Made by a program: the position numbers and the translations under genes. A stretch of DNA of 22,095 bases, from the NCBI GenBank assembly GCA_023256405.1, contig JAGDXK010000023.1, positions 3,704 to 25,798 of the forward strand. Direction: 5' to 3'. Positions within the stretch are counted from its first letter, which is position 1. Each line of letters opens with the position of its first letter. Source of the stretch: Nitrososphaerales archaeon. GTDB taxonomy: Archaea; Thermoproteota; Nitrososphaeria; Conexivisphaerales; UBA164. Below are positions 13,151 through 20,444 of this stretch, one piece after another. Under the pieces are notes generated by a model, which saw only the letters and a list, made by a program, of their open reading frames with translations, was not told the origin of the DNA and made no database searches.

Positions 13151-14356
13151 ATGTCTGATTTTCTCAATGAAATTTTTAATAAGGTAGCTACTGGAAAATC
13201 AATATTCAAGAACAGAGAGGTTCTTAGTATAGATTATATTCCGGACAGGATACTTTTCAGAGACGAGCAGATAAAAAAGATAGGAGAGGCCCTCTCGCCC
13301 ATCATAAAGGGCTCCAAACCCTCCAATCTTCTTCTTTACGGGAAAACGGGCACAGGTAAGACCATGGTGGCAAGGTACGTTATTAACAGGCTAATGGGGT
13401 ACGTTAAGGAACCATCAACAATCTTTGCTTATGTTAACTGCCGAATCAGCGGAACCCCATACAGGGTTCTTAGTGAGGTAGCTGAGTTTTTGGGGCTGAA
13501 GATACCCTTTACTGGCCTTTCAATAAGTGAAGTTCAAAAAAGAATATTTGACCACATGATTAAGGGAAAACTTAAGCTTCTGCTGGTCCTGGACGAGATA
13601 GATTTTCTTCTTAATTCACCAATAAAAAAGGACGTAGGTAACGACATACTCTATCAGCTAACAAGGTACGACAGTATATATTCCATGCCAGGAAGCTTCA
13701 TTACTCTGGTCGGGATCTCGAACGATCTCAAATTTGTCGAATATCTAGAGGGACGGGTTTACAGCAGCATTAGAGCGGAGGAGATACTGTTTCCTCCTTA
13801 TACTGCCGATGAGCTCCGGATGATACTTAAGGAAAGAGTTAAGGAGGCATTTGTTGAGGGAGCGGTAGGGGATGAAATAATTAACCTCATAGCCGCCTAT
13901 TCAGGCAGCGAGCACGGGGATGCGAGAAGGGCGGTCGATCTGCTGAGGGTTTCGGGCGAGCTTGCTGAAAGAGAGGGGTCATATAAAATCCTAGAAAAAC
14001 ACGTTCAGGACGCATTAAAAAGCATAGAAAAGGACAAGGTCTTTGAAGCCATATCCTCGCTGCCGATCCACGAAAAGGCCGTTATTTATTCCATTGCCAG
14101 CTTTCCTTCTGGAGAAACTACAGGTCACGTCTATCTGAAATACCAAGAAGTGTGTGAAAAGCTAGGCCTCGATCCTCTAACGCAGAGGAGGATCAGCTCC
14201 ATAATAAACGAGCTCGACATGCTGGGCCTCGTGTCAGCTCCTATCATAAACAGGGGCAGGCATGGAAGATCTAAGAAGATACAGCTGGTAGTCGACAGAA
14301 GCCAGGTCTATGAAGCGTTGAAGAACGACGAGACGTTTAAGCTTCTGCTGACTTGA
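13151..14356 (+). CDS. orc1: Orc1/Cdc6 replication initiator
   Basis: An AAA+ origin-binding protein of 401 residues that recognises ORBs and loads MCM. Walker A is G-K-T-G-T-G-K-T (64-71), Walker B L-L-L-V-L-D-E-I-D (143-151), sensor 1 G-I-S-N (188-191), and the sensor 2 region is H-G-D-A-R-R-A-V-D-L-L-R (255-266). The C-terminal third is the winged helix; G-R-H-G-R-S-K-K near residues 369-376 is the basic wing that enters the ORB G-string region. It begins directly after ORB 4, the usual Orc1-1 arrangement beside its own origin. The 3' end overlaps rpo4 by 20 bp, convergently. Confidence 0.96.
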   Translation: MSDFLNEIFNKVATGKSIFKNREVLSIDYIPDRILFRDEQIKKIGEALSPIIKGSKPSNLLLYGKTGTGKTMVARYVINRLMGYVKEPSTIFAYVNCRISGTPYRVLSEVAEFLGLKIPFTGLSISEVQKRIFDHMIKGKLKLLLVLDEIDFLLNSPIKKDVGNDILYQLTRYDSIYSMPGSFITLVGISNDLKFVEYLEGRVYSSIRAEEILFPPYTADELRMILKERVKEAFVEGAVGDEIINLIAAYSGSEHGDARRAVDLLRVSGELAEREGSYKILEKHVQDALKSIEKDKVFEAISSLPIHEKAVIYSIASFPSGETTGHVYLKYQEVCEKLGLDPLTQRRISSIINELDMLGLVSAPIINRGRHGRSKKIQLVVDRSQVYEALKNDETFKLLLT

Positions 14357-14660
14357 TTATTTCATGTATTTTATTCAGCGTTTCAGTTGGAACGATCTTC
14401 TTCCATCCTAGAAGATAAGTTCTTATCTCCTCCGCGGTCTTTGGAAGTATGTTAACTAGCTGAATGGCGTAATCCTCCTCGAGTCCGGTCTCGTTAACTA
14501 ACCTTTCAACGAGCTCCTTAGCCTTCTCTGCGCTTAACCTTGAGAAAGCGCTAACGTAATCGAACGTTCTTCTCTGCAGCTCGTCCATTTCTTCTGGGGA
14601 ACCTGCTAGGATCTCCTTTGCCTCATGAATGGTTATCTTCTTGCTTTTAACTAGCTTCAT
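14337..14660 (-). CDS. rpo4: DNA-directed RNA polymerase subunit Rpo4 (RpoF)
   Basis: The RNA polymerase stalk subunit that pairs with Rpo7. From ATG 14660 it is 107 residues. It has a short N-terminal part with I-T-I-H-E-A-K-E-I-L, then an HRDC-like helical bundle with R-R-T-F-D-Y-V-S-A-F-S-R-L-S-A-E-K-A and the I-L-P-K-T-A-E-E-I-R segment typical of Rpb4/RpoF. The frame also has a GTG at 14669, but that GTG is itself part of AGGTGG, which works as a Shine-Dalgarno five bases before ATG 14660; I therefore prefer the ATG. It overlaps the end of eL21, the common archaeal eL21-rpo4 pair. Confidence 0.9.
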   Translation of the reverse strand: MKLVKSKKITIHEAKEILAGSPEEMDELQRRTFDYVSAFSRLSAEKAKELVERLVNETGLEEDYAIQLVNILPKTAEEIRTYLLGWKKIVPTETLNKIHEIIKSAEA

Positions 14661-14946
14661 TTGTGCCACCTTTCAGGGGCACAACGTGCTCGAGCCTGGA
14701 ATATATGAGCTTCTTCTTGTTTCCAACCTCTATTTCAATCACTAGCGACCTCTTCCGGACTTCTTTTACTATGCCCACACGTCCGTGATACCTTCTGTGA
14801 GGCATCCCCTTATGCTGAGAGGGATCAATCTTGATTACAACCTTATCTCCAACCTTATATTCCTGAAGGAGGTATGAGAGGCCTCTTTTGCCCTCCAGCG
14901 TTAAAAGCTTCCTAGTCTTTCTCCTATATCCCTTATAATGAGGCAT
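14647..14946 (-). CDS. rpl21e: 50S ribosomal protein eL21
   Basis: An archaeal/eukaryal-type large-subunit protein of 99 residues. It has the usual G-Y-R-R-K-T-R-K start, V-G-D-K-V-V-I-K-I-D-P-S-Q-H-K-G-M-P-H-R-R-Y-H-G-R-V-G (32-58) and a basic strand-rich end. GTTTTTAAAC (14971-14980) is centred 29 nt before the ATG and is the likely TATA box. It is followed by overlapping rpo4. Confidence 0.95.
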   Translation of the reverse strand: MPHYKGYRRKTRKLLTLEGKRGLSYLLQEYKVGDKVVIKIDPSQHKGMPHRRYHGRVGIVKEVRKRSLVIEIEVGNKKKLIYSRLEHVVPLKGGTNEAS

Positions 14947-15010
14947 ATCGCTTAGAATTTGTAAACGTCCGTTTAAAAACTTATTCCCATTAACGAGATT
15001 CCATTTCGTT

Positions 15011-17059
15011 CTACCTCAGAAGAATAAGTAGCACCCCTATCAGCTTGATCGCTATAAACGGGAGAATAACTCCGCCAAGCCCATAAACCAGCACGTTTTC
15101 AAGAAAGATCCTTCTCGGGGACTTGGGCTTGAGCGAAATTCCCTTGACGGCCAGCGGAAGCAGCATTGGTATTATAAAAGCGTTGTATATAAGCGCGGCC
15201 AGAACGGCCACATCGAGAGGCAGATGCAGTATGTTTAGATACCTTGCAGCTACGAGGAAGCTTATGAGGGCAGGCAGAACCACGAAGTACTTTGAAATGT
15301 CGTTCGCAATCGAGAAGGTGGCTATTGATCCTCGGGTAATCAGGAGCTGTTTGCCAAGCTTTATAACCTCAATGATCTTTGAGGGATCGGATTCAAGGTC
15401 GATCATGTTCGCCGCCTCCTTAGCTACTTCTGTGCCGCTGTACATTGCCAGTCCAACGTTTGCCCTGGCAAGAGCGGGCGCATCGTTTGTGCCATCTCCT
15501 ACCATTGCTATTGTTTTTCCCTGCTGCTGCTCCTCTATTACCTTTTTGTACTTGTCCTCTGGCTTTGCCTGCGGTATAACGTTCTTTATTCCTACTTCGG
15601 CAGCTATCTTCTGTGCGGTAAGTGGGTGATCGCCCGTTATCATGTAGATCTCGATGCCCATGCTCTGTAGCCTCTTTATTTCTTCTTTTACGCCCTCCTT
15701 TATTATATCCCTCAGCTCCAGTAGTCCGATAATTTCATCTCCAACTGCCACCGCAAGAGGTGTTCCCCCGTTCCTTGCAATTTCGTTGACTTTCTCTTCA
15801 AAGTCTGGGGGCGCATAGAAGAGAGTTCTCATTACGTCAGGGGCGCCCTTGAATATTGGGACCTTTTCGTTGAGGTACACCCCATAGAAATCAGCCTTCC
15901 TTATCAATCTAATCTCCTTGAAAAGATCGCGGCCCGGAAGCCGCAGTGGCCTGTAAAGTATGCCGCTCTTCCGCGTCTTTGCAGAGAACTCTTCATAGAA
16001 CGAAAGAACCGCCTGGTCTATGTTCTCCGCCACGTATCCTTTCCCCTCAAGATATCTTAGTATGGCCTTTCCTTCCTGAGTGTCATCCTGCAGGGAGGCC
16101 AGAAAGAGGGCCTTTGCAACCTCCTCTTCCGTGTGTGAGTTAAGAGGAATAATCCTGATGGGCTCCCTTCTTCCTAAGGTAATAGTGCCGGTTTTATCCA
16201 GAAGAACGACGTCGGTATCCCCCGCTGCCTCTATCGCCTTTCCTGACTTTGAGATAACCTTGATCTTCCATAGCCGGACAAGCCCGGATATTCCTATGGC
16301 TTCCTCTAGCGCCCCTATTGTGGTTGGCAGGAGACACACATAGAATCCCATAAGGACAGGAACGTTCAAAGGATAGCCCAGAAGATAGAGCGTCAGGCCT
16401 AGCGACACAATAACCAAAGAAAGCAAAAACGTCAAACCGTACAGAAGGGAGTCCAGCTGTCTTTCGCTTTCTCCCTTTGGCCGCTTGGTCCTTTCGATCA
16501 TGCCGGCTATCCTGTAGACATACGATTCCTTCAGCGTCTTTGTTACCCTTATCTTCAGGTAATCACTCACAACTTTGCTGCCCGAAATCACCTCATCGTT
16601 TATCGATTTTATGACTGGCAGGGATTCGCCGGTCACAAGCGACTCATCTATAGCAGCGGTTCCCTCCACTATAACCCCGTCCAACGGTATAATTTCGCCT
16701 ACCCGCACAAGGATTATGTCTCCCACGCTTACGACATCAGGAGGGACGTAGACCTCAGATGAGTCAGGAAGGATCTTTCTAACATTTATTGTGGAGGTTA
16801 TTCGTATCAGGGAGGAGGCGGTTATTTTTGCCTGGTGTTCAGCATATGAATCCGCAAGGGTTCCAAACCAGACCGTTAAAAAGATTAGGACGGCTATCCA
16901 TGCATAGAACCCGCTGAACGCACGCGCCACGATCATGTAGATAAGAACTATAAAGAAGGAAATCTCGCTTAGCAGCATCACCGGGTTTCTCTTCAGATAA
17001 AGCGGGCTCAGGCGCAACAACGAATTTTTAAGTATGAAGAGATAATCCCTGAGCTCCAT
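15011..17059 (-). CDS. kdpB: Potassium-transporting P-type ATPase subunit KdpB
   Basis: The catalytic ATPase of the high-affinity K+ pump. Features in order: N-P-V-M (25-28), actuator-domain T-G-E-S (143-146), P-T-T-I-G in the fourth membrane helix (245-249), the phosphorylation site D288 in D-K-T-G-T-I-T-L-G, T-G-D-H-P-L-T-A, and G-D-G-T-N-D-A-P-A-L-A. The F-S-I-A-N-D-I-S-K-Y-F segment keeps the Asp and Lys that in E. coli KdpB (D583, K586) couple to K+ movement. Length (682) is normal. An AGGTGA Shine-Dalgarno overlaps the kdpA stop, seven bases before the ATG. No kdpC follows; the next gene, across a 64-bp gap, is eL21. Confidence 0.95.
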   Translation of the reverse strand: MELRDYLFILKNSLLRLSPLYLKRNPVMLLSEISFFIVLIYMIVARAFSGFYAWIAVLIFLTVWFGTLADSYAEHQAKITASSLIRITSTINVRKILPDSSEVYVPPDVVSVGDIILVRVGEIIPLDGVIVEGTAAIDESLVTGESLPVIKSINDEVISGSKVVSDYLKIRVTKTLKESYVYRIAGMIERTKRPKGESERQLDSLLYGLTFLLSLVIVSLGLTLYLLGYPLNVPVLMGFYVCLLPTTIGALEEAIGISGLVRLWKIKVISKSGKAIEAAGDTDVVLLDKTGTITLGRREPIRIIPLNSHTEEEVAKALFLASLQDDTQEGKAILRYLEGKGYVAENIDQAVLSFYEEFSAKTRKSGILYRPLRLPGRDLFKEIRLIRKADFYGVYLNEKVPIFKGAPDVMRTLFYAPPDFEEKVNEIARNGGTPLAVAVGDEIIGLLELRDIIKEGVKEEIKRLQSMGIEIYMITGDHPLTAQKIAAEVGIKNVIPQAKPEDKYKKVIEEQQQGKTIAMVGDGTNDAPALARANVGLAMYSGTEVAKEAANMIDLESDPSKIIEVIKLGKQLLITRGSIATFSIANDISKYFVVLPALISFLVAARYLNILHLPLDVAVLAALIYNAFIIPMLLPLAVKGISLKPKSPRRIFLENVLVYGLGGVILPFIAIKLIGVLLILLR

Positions 17060-17066
17060 TTTTTAT

Positions 17067-18584
17067 TCACCTTATGGACAGAGGGCCAAGAGCCAGAAGC
17101 GGAAGCACGGATATAAAAACAAGAACCACAATGAAGAACGCCAGCACCAGGGAAAAAGCAGGCGTATTGGTTCTTATATCTGTCATAGAATAAGATGGCT
17201 CCTTCTTCGAGAACGACTCTGAAAGCTTAAGCGCCAGATAAAGTGGCACATATCTGCCCAAAACCATCAGAGCGGATGTTATTAGATTCAGGCTTATCGT
17301 GTTTCCTAAGAAGCCGTAATAATCGGAACCGTTGTTAACCGCCGCAGAAACGACCTCCCAAAGCAGCTGTGTAAAACCGTATCCTACCGAAAAGCTGAAC
17401 CCCTTTACATACATAAGGCTTATAGGTATTGCAGAGAGGACAAGCGCGAAATGAAATATATAACCTATCACCGATGTGTTGATATCCTTTGTATCCAGCC
17501 TGAATCCAAGGTATTTTGGCATCCTCCCGCTCATCAACGAGGAGAAGAATATAGTTATAATGATAATAAATAGTAATGAAATGAATCCAGTTCCAACTGT
17601 ACCTGGTAGGCTGTCGCTCAGCATTAAAATAAGAAAGGTCGATATCTGAATGGGGGAAAGAGCGCTTATGGGAAAGACAGAAGCCCCCGTATTAGTTGCT
17701 ATGGAGGCGTAAAAAAGCGAAAGGGCGGAGATCGTGCTCATCTGTGGGGCTATGTTTTGTTTTAGTGCAGATGGGGTAGAAACTAGCAGCAGGAACATCA
17801 GCGCGAAGTAGAAAAGACCAACTACTATGAACATCGCCGTAGAGTTCTGAAGATCTTTCGAGACAAACCCAAAAAGCGAAACAACACTGAATGGGAAAAG
17901 ATATAGCAAAACAATGTAAAAATAAGCTGCCGCAGCGTTCGGCATAGAGGATGCTGCAGCTACGCCTTGGGCAAAGTAGGTTCCACCGTTGTTGCCTAGA
18001 AGTGTAATGCTGTTATAATAAGCAAGGGGAGAAGGCAGATACCCCGTCAGCCTGGAGAACGGATAGCCAAGAGGCACTCCTAAAAACAGCTCAATTAAGC
18101 TCGAGACAAATGATGCCAGCGATAAGATCAGCAAGGAAATTAAAAAATCGCTGTAGAAGTTTCCCAGCTTTTTGAAAAAGATGCCCCTAATAGTAGCTAC
18201 AACCGTGGCCAATCCCGTGGCTGGGGCAACGAACTGCAAAAAGGTCAAACTGAAGGTCTGGATAATGAAAGGTACCTGTTGATTAATGTAGTGCTGAAGG
18301 TTCGTATTTGTGATATATGATGTGATGATGTTAAACCACAGTAGCTTATCATGTGATGTCATAAAGCCCAGCCAGATAAAAACAAATGCAATAGCTGAAG
18401 CGAGCAGATTTACCGTTAGAAGACTTCCAAAGTACTGATTTGCATTCATTTCATATTTAAATATGTAAAGCGAACCGTAATCATAGAACATCTTTTTCAT
18501 TAATATCGCAAGCATGAACGATAATGCAAGCGCTAGGATAAAAGGCCCTATGAGCCAAATGGCGCCGTTTAATATTGCGTTCAT
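17067..18584 (-). CDS. kdpA: Potassium-transporting ATPase subunit KdpA
   Basis: The K+-selective channel-like subunit, a 505-residue protein with about ten membrane helices. Four pore-loop regions can be aligned to known KdpA: N-T-N-L-Q-H-Y (92-98), G-N-N-G-G-T-Y-F (197-204), T-N-T-G-A-S (297-302) and V-N-N-G-S (416-420). Other family stretches are F-V-A-P-A-T-G-L-A (118-126) and L-M-S-G-R-M-P-K-Y-L-G (350-360). The third filter has Thr-Gly where E. coli has Cys-Gly. The ATG at 18584 is one base after the upstream gene's stop, with AAGGGG as Shine-Dalgarno, so the three genes form an operon. Confidence 0.93.
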   Translation of the reverse strand: MNAILNGAIWLIGPFILALALSFMLAILMKKMFYDYGSLYIFKYEMNANQYFGSLLTVNLLASAIAFVFIWLGFMTSHDKLLWFNIITSYITNTNLQHYINQQVPFIIQTFSLTFLQFVAPATGLATVVATIRGIFFKKLGNFYSDFLISLLILSLASFVSSLIELFLGVPLGYPFSRLTGYLPSPLAYYNSITLLGNNGGTYFAQGVAAASSMPNAAAAYFYIVLLYLFPFSVVSLFGFVSKDLQNSTAMFIVVGLFYFALMFLLLVSTPSALKQNIAPQMSTISALSLFYASIATNTGASVFPISALSPIQISTFLILMLSDSLPGTVGTGFISLLFIIIITIFFSSLMSGRMPKYLGFRLDTKDINTSVIGYIFHFALVLSAIPISLMYVKGFSFSVGYGFTQLLWEVVSAAVNNGSDYYGFLGNTISLNLITSALMVLGRYVPLYLALKLSESFSKKEPSYSMTDIRTNTPAFSLVLAFFIVVLVFISVLPLLALGPLSIR

Positions 18585-18585
18585 T

Positions 18586-19074
18586 TTACCCCTTTAGTAG
18601 ACTTTTACCCTTATCACTTATAATGTATTTAAAAGGCTTTTTATCATTTGTTCTAATTAAATAGCCTTCTGTATATAGCTGAGCCAAGAGTCTGGATGCA
18701 TGTTCTCTCGTAACGTTAAGCTGTAACATCACATCACGAGCAGTAATCTCATGTTCCATAGCTGCAAGAAGAACCTTCATCTTGCTGTCATGTATTTGAG
18801 GTGCAGTTTCTTTTGATTCCTTTAAGTTGGTTGATAATTTATCTTCGGTTAATCCCGATACATTTGGTGCCTTCAATTCGATGTGTTTTTTGTTTATCTC
18901 ACGGAGCAGATCATCAAGCATCTTAGCGCTGGCAGCGTAACTTTTTGCCACCTCTTCAATGAAATAAATGCTCTCTACGTGTACTCTGTAAATATAAACA
19001 AATAGGGCCAGAGAGATGATTGAGACTAACAGCGCTATGATTGAGATGATCAGTGATGTTGTGATAACGATCAT
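18586..19074 (-). CDS. Membrane-anchored winged-helix protein, first gene of the kdp operon
   Basis: A 162-residue protein with one N-terminal membrane helix (about 5-29) followed by Y-R, which suggests the rest is cytoplasmic. A coiled, charged linker (35-95) leads to a winged-helix domain (about 97-160): K-V-L-L-A-A-M, I-T-A-R-D-V-M-L-Q-L-N-V-T, R-E-H-A-S-R-L-L-A-Q-L-Y-T-E-G-Y-L, then a wing with K-P-F-K-Y-I-I-S-D-K-G. It is MarR/ArsR-like in outline. It starts the operon, one base before kdpA, and probably regulates it; it might also contact the transporter. TATA-like CTTATTTTGA (about 19097-19108) precedes it. It is not KdpC: it has one membrane helix like KdpC but the soluble part is a DNA-binding fold. 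Confidence 0.7.
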   Translation of the reverse strand: MIVITTSLIISIIALLVSIISLALFVYIYRVHVESIYFIEEVAKSYAASAKMLDDLLREINKKHIELKAPNVSGLTEDKLSTNLKESKETAPQIHDSKMKVLLAAMEHEITARDVMLQLNVTREHASRLLAQLYTEGYLIRTNDKKPFKYIISDKGKSLLKG

Positions 19075-19232
19075 TCTGTAATATTGTGATTTAACATCAA
19101 AATAAGCTTTTACTTATGGTTAAAGCCTAGCCCTTTAAGGCAAGAAGGAGAATCAGGTCATGGCATCGATTCCAAAAAACGAGTTAAAGTATATCCTGAA
19201 ACATTTATCTATACAAATTTGTATAGTTTTTC
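19075..19232. promoter_or_regulatory. Divergent promoter region: kdp operon and unknown gene
   Basis: 158 bases between two divergent starts. The left part has the probable kdp-operon TATA (about 19097-19108, minus strand). The right part has CATTTATC (19202-19208) about 28 nt before the ATG at 19233, and the 18-bp palindrome at 19209-19226. No RNA gene is visible. Confidence 0.5.
19209..19226. promoter_or_regulatory. Perfect 18-bp palindrome, candidate operator
   Basis: CTATACAAATTTGTATAG equals its own reverse complement. It lies between the TATA-like CATTTATC and the ATG at 19233, so a bound protein would cover the promoter of the unknown gene. Binder unknown. Confidence 0.65.
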
Positions 19233-19631
19233 ATGCCCCCCATTAAGGATCATGAAAGCAACAACACTATATTGGACTATTTCTTGCAGAGAGGTTGTTT
19301 AACAAAATTAGAATTTATAGCTCTTTTTTATGAATATTTGATACATAATTCGCAGTTAAAAGAGCATTTTAAACACGATTTAGACAAATTCTATAAAAAA
19401 CCATCAGGCGAAAGATCAACCTTAAAAAGGAGGGCAACTGAGAACCTGACCTGTTGCCTGGTGTCTGTTATCGCTTTGTTAGCATTACAGGTTCTTAATA
19501 ATGAGGATCTGCAGCTTATATCAGAGGTCAGCGAAGCGCTTAAGGATTTCCTACTTCTTGAAAATAACGAAGAAGTAATGTATAACTTAAAAACAATAAT
19601 AAAAAGGCTGATAGAAAAGTCAGCAAAGTGA
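19233..19631 (+). CDS. Uncharacterised 132-residue helical protein
   Basis: I do not recognise this protein. It is mostly helical and soluble apart from a hydrophobic stretch at about 74-88 (L-V-S-V-I-A-L-L-A-L). It has a Lys/Arg-rich centre (Y-K-K-P-S-G-E-R-S-T-L-K-R-R, 54-67) that could bind nucleic acid, three cysteines (C22, C74, C75), and an amphipathic Glu/Lys-rich C-terminal half. The ATG at 19233 has a TATA-like element 28 nt upstream, so it is probably leaderless. The palindrome in its promoter suggests autoregulation by a dimeric DNA-binding protein, perhaps itself or the neighbouring winged-helix protein. It is more A/T-rich than the housekeeping genes, which may indicate acquisition. 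Confidence 0.6.
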   Translation: MPPIKDHESNNTILDYFLQRGCLTKLEFIALFYEYLIHNSQLKEHFKHDLDKFYKKPSGERSTLKRRATENLTCCLVSVIALLALQVLNNEDLQLISEVSEALKDFLLLENNEEVMYNLKTIIKRLIEKSAK

Positions 19632-19639
19632 TTAATTCA

Positions 19640-20401
19640 CTAAACATCCTGGCTCTTAATTTTCGCGAGTTCTTTACAGATTTCGTTGAATCGCTCAGGT
19701 CCGTTCTTTTTCTCTATGAGATTTCCAATTATGAGACCGTCTGCACCAGCTAGCGCGAGCTCTTGGGCTCTTTCTGCGCTAGTTATTCCTCCACCCACAA
19801 ACAGCAGCCCCGGGAACCACTTCTTGCTTTCCTTAACTATCTCTGGGGTTATTGGGCTGCTTGTTCCTGAGCCGCCCTCCAAATACACCACTTTAAATCC
19901 ATAATGTTTTGCTGCTATCACATACAACGAGACAAGCTCAGGTATTGGGGGGATAGGTCTTGCATGACCTATGAAGGATACGGCGCTGTCTGCGTTGATC
20001 ACCACATATCCGGTAGGTATTGTTTCCAGTCTGTACCGTTCTATCAGAGGAGAAGCCAAAACTTGCGCTTCAACCAGATAGTAGGTAAGGGAGGAGTTCA
20101 TCAGCATCATAAAAAGTATAGCGTCGGCTTTTTTCGAAATTGAACCCACGTTGTTAGGGAATATTATGAGCGGACGATCTATTTTGCCCTTAATGAATTC
20201 AATAACCCGGTCTATGTCCTCCTGAGCTGCAAGGGTGGATCCACCCACAAGAAAAGCGTCAATAAACCTTACATCAAGGCTCGAAATCGTAGTATCAAGC
20301 TTGCTTAGATCCATAAAATTAACTGGATCTATCAGGGGTAGACAGAGCTTCTTGCTTTTGCTCTTTTCGAGGAGCAGGAGATAAACTGATCCCTTAGACA
20401 T
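19640..20401 (-). CDS. Geranylgeranylglyceryl phosphate synthase
   Basis: A TIM-barrel enzyme that joins geranylgeranyl diphosphate to sn-glycerol-1-phosphate, the first committed step of archaeal lipids. Diagnostic parts: P-L-I-D-P (22-26) with the Mg-binding Asp, V-G-G-S (52-55), I-F-P-N-N-V-G-S-I-S-x-x-A-D-A-I-L-F, I-P-T-G-Y-V-V, the Y-L-E-G-G-S-G segment and V-G-G-G-I-T near residue 205. Two loops are unusual: I-D-P-V-N instead of I-D-P-D-K, and F-P-N-N-V-G instead of F-P-G-N/G. Length (253) is normal. TATA (TTTATATTATA, about 20424-20434) is centred 28 nt before the ATG. Confidence 0.92.
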   Translation of the reverse strand: MSKGSVYLLLLEKSKSKKLCLPLIDPVNFMDLSKLDTTISSLDVRFIDAFLVGGSTLAAQEDIDRVIEFIKGKIDRPLIIFPNNVGSISKKADAILFMMLMNSSLTYYLVEAQVLASPLIERYRLETIPTGYVVINADSAVSFIGHARPIPPIPELVSLYVIAAKHYGFKVVYLEGGSGTSSPITPEIVKESKKWFPGLLFVGGGITSAERAQELALAGADGLIIGNLIEKKNGPERFNEICKELAKIKSQDV

Positions 20402-20423
20402 CTAATAGAGTAGGAATACGTAT

Positions 20424-20434
20424 AATATAAAAAC
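20424..20434 (-). promoter_or_regulatory. TATA box of GGGP synthase
   Basis: TTATATTATA within a T-rich stretch on the minus strand, centred 28 nt before the ATG at 20401. It predicts a leaderless mRNA and separates this gene from argS upstream. Confidence 0.6.
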
Positions 20435-20444
20435 CCTGCGAAAT

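Noticed and set aside
15123..15629. Plus-strand open frame of 168 codons inside kdpB
   Set aside because: It is antisense to the most conserved part of KdpB (GDGTNDAP to the coupling helix), which explains its openness.
18586..19074. The first kdp-operon gene as KdpC
   Set aside because: It shares one N-terminal membrane helix with KdpC, but the soluble part is a winged helix and lacks KdpC sequence blocks.
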